Shown in pieces: positions 6,310-6,784 of a stretch of 6,784 nucleotides of DNA (the first letter of the stretch is position 1; every line of letters begins with the position of its first letter). The notes beneath the pieces are model-generated. The model was not told where the DNA came from and searched no databases. It was given only the letters and a program-made list of their open reading frames with translations. Source of the DNA: Flammeovirgaceae bacterium (GTDB lineage Bacteria; Bacteroidota; Bacteroidia; Cytophagales; Cyclobacteriaceae); the NCBI GenBank assembly GCA_022616575.1, contig JAKEEN010000084.1:1-6784 (forward strand), written 5' to 3'. The translations under genes were made by a program, and so were the position numbers.

Positions 6310-6320
6310 TTAACCTGTAG

Positions 6321-6488
6321 TTATTTCATTATTTGTTTTTCAATCTCTCTTATAAAATTCAAAGGTGGCTTGTATAAGCTCAGGACAGTTTCCTCGTCAA
6401 AGTCAAAAAAGTCGTTGTAATCTCCTTTTTGTCGTTTTTCAAAGAGCCCTTCGATAGGACTAGTTCTTTTTGCAATTGCTTGTGAAGA
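6321..6488 (-). pseudogene. C-terminal fragment of a HEPN-like domain protein
   Basis: The minus strand is open for 56 codons from 6488 to the TAA at 6321-6323 and has no usable start. The encoded end reads IEGLFEKRQKGDYNDFFDF, then DEETVLSLYKPPLNFIREIEKQIMK. This matches the C-terminal style of HEPN-domain proteins (a R-Q-x-G-D-Y-x-D-F turn, then an amphipathic helix ending shortly after). HEPN proteins are often ribonuclease toxins or partners of MNT nucleotidyltransferases. The N-terminal two thirds, including any catalytic Arg-x(4-6)-His motif, are missing. They are replaced by plus-strand coding sequence, so the gene appears broken at about 6440-6488. Family assignment rests on pattern recognition of about 45 residues. 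Confidence 0.55.
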
Positions 6489-6784
6489 TCAGGTTGTGTC
6501 AGACATTCAAACGGTTACAAAACAATCTTCCGTTGTCACTGACTATCCCGCGGAGGTCCACAAGGCAATTGCGGATATCAAAAAGATAAATCCTAACGCA
6601 GAAGTACAGGTGGTGGGTGTGATGGATGGTGATAATACTGCCTTAGAAAATTTGGATAAAACCATGAAGGATAATGAAATTCAATCTATACAAGTCATAA
6701 AGATCACTAAGAACACCAAGGCTGATTATTCTAACTATATTATTATTGAAAAAGAAAGCTTCAACCATGTTTTTCAGCGAGTGC
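6421..6784 (+). CDS. Lipoprotein-like protein of unknown function, start missing, runs off the right edge
   Basis: The frame is open from the stop at 6418-6420 to the right edge, and from about 6460 it reads as protein: GLVLFAIAC, then EDQVVSDIQTVTKQSSVV. The residues before Cys (6481-6483) look like the end of a lipoprotein signal with lipobox AIAC. The mature part (VHKAIADIKKINPNAEVQVVGV, then ENLDKTMKDNEIQSIQVIKITKN) is hydrophilic and mixed alpha/beta, and I do not recognise it. No ATG, GTG or TTG lies in frame before the hydrophobic stretch, and no basic n-region is present. The 5' end is therefore probably lost, as for the HEPN-like gene on the other strand. The true boundary between coding and joined DNA lies somewhere in 6421-6470. 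Confidence 0.5.

Noticed and set aside
6454..6484. ATA at 6454 as a non-canonical start for the lipoprotein
   Set aside because: It would leave a signal peptide of nine residues before Cys with no basic n-region; loss of the true 5' end is more likely.
1..6784. CRISPR array, rRNA, riboswitch or complete defence system
   Set aside because: No regularly spaced direct repeats, rRNA-like stretches or recognisable aptamers were seen. The HEPN-like piece is a fragment without a partner gene.

Overview
The window looks like a piece of a Bacteroidota chromosome, probably Cytophagales-like. Four things point there: two promoters fit the Bacteroidota consensus (TTTG or similar, 18-19 bp, TAnnTTTG), starts lack Shine-Dalgarno sequences, a short MenE of the Bacteroidota kind is present, and so is a PorT-like outer-membrane barrel gene. 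This placement is inference from sequence style, not from a database search.

Left end (1-740): the 3' part of a large serine recombinase gene runs into the left edge. It reads out through the 3' half of a tRNA-Glu(TTC) gene on the opposite strand, and its stop codon falls in the tRNA anticodon loop. This is the geometry expected at one end of a mobile element integrated at a tRNA 3' end, with the element lying to the left and outside the window. The tRNA has a clear promoter (800-830) and a strong intrinsic terminator (622-662). The terminator is the antisense of recombinase codons.

Middle (850-4711): a PorT-like outer-membrane barrel gene (minus strand) is divergent from a five-TM sulfatase-fold phosphoglycerol or phosphoethanolamine transferase of the LtaS type (plus strand). 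A 108-bp inverted-repeat element with a perfect internal hairpin lies between the transferase gene and the convergent yebC gene. yebC has a well-formed promoter, and its mRNA is predicted to begin with a hairpin.

Right part (4825-6218): menE (o-succinylbenzoate-CoA ligase, menaquinone synthesis) and a stand-alone CheY-like receiver overlap by one base (TAATG) and form an operon on the minus strand. No sequence feature explains why a menaquinone enzyme and a receiver are paired.

Right end (6219-6784): the end of a HEPN-like protein (minus strand) meets a lipoprotein-like reading frame (plus strand). Both lack a credible start, and both break inside the same few dozen bases. This looks like a rearrangement scar or an assembly join.

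Most of the window is ordinary chromosomal backbone. I see no complete new system. The points most worth following are the recombinase/tRNA overlap, the yebC leader hairpin and the broken-gene junction at the right end.
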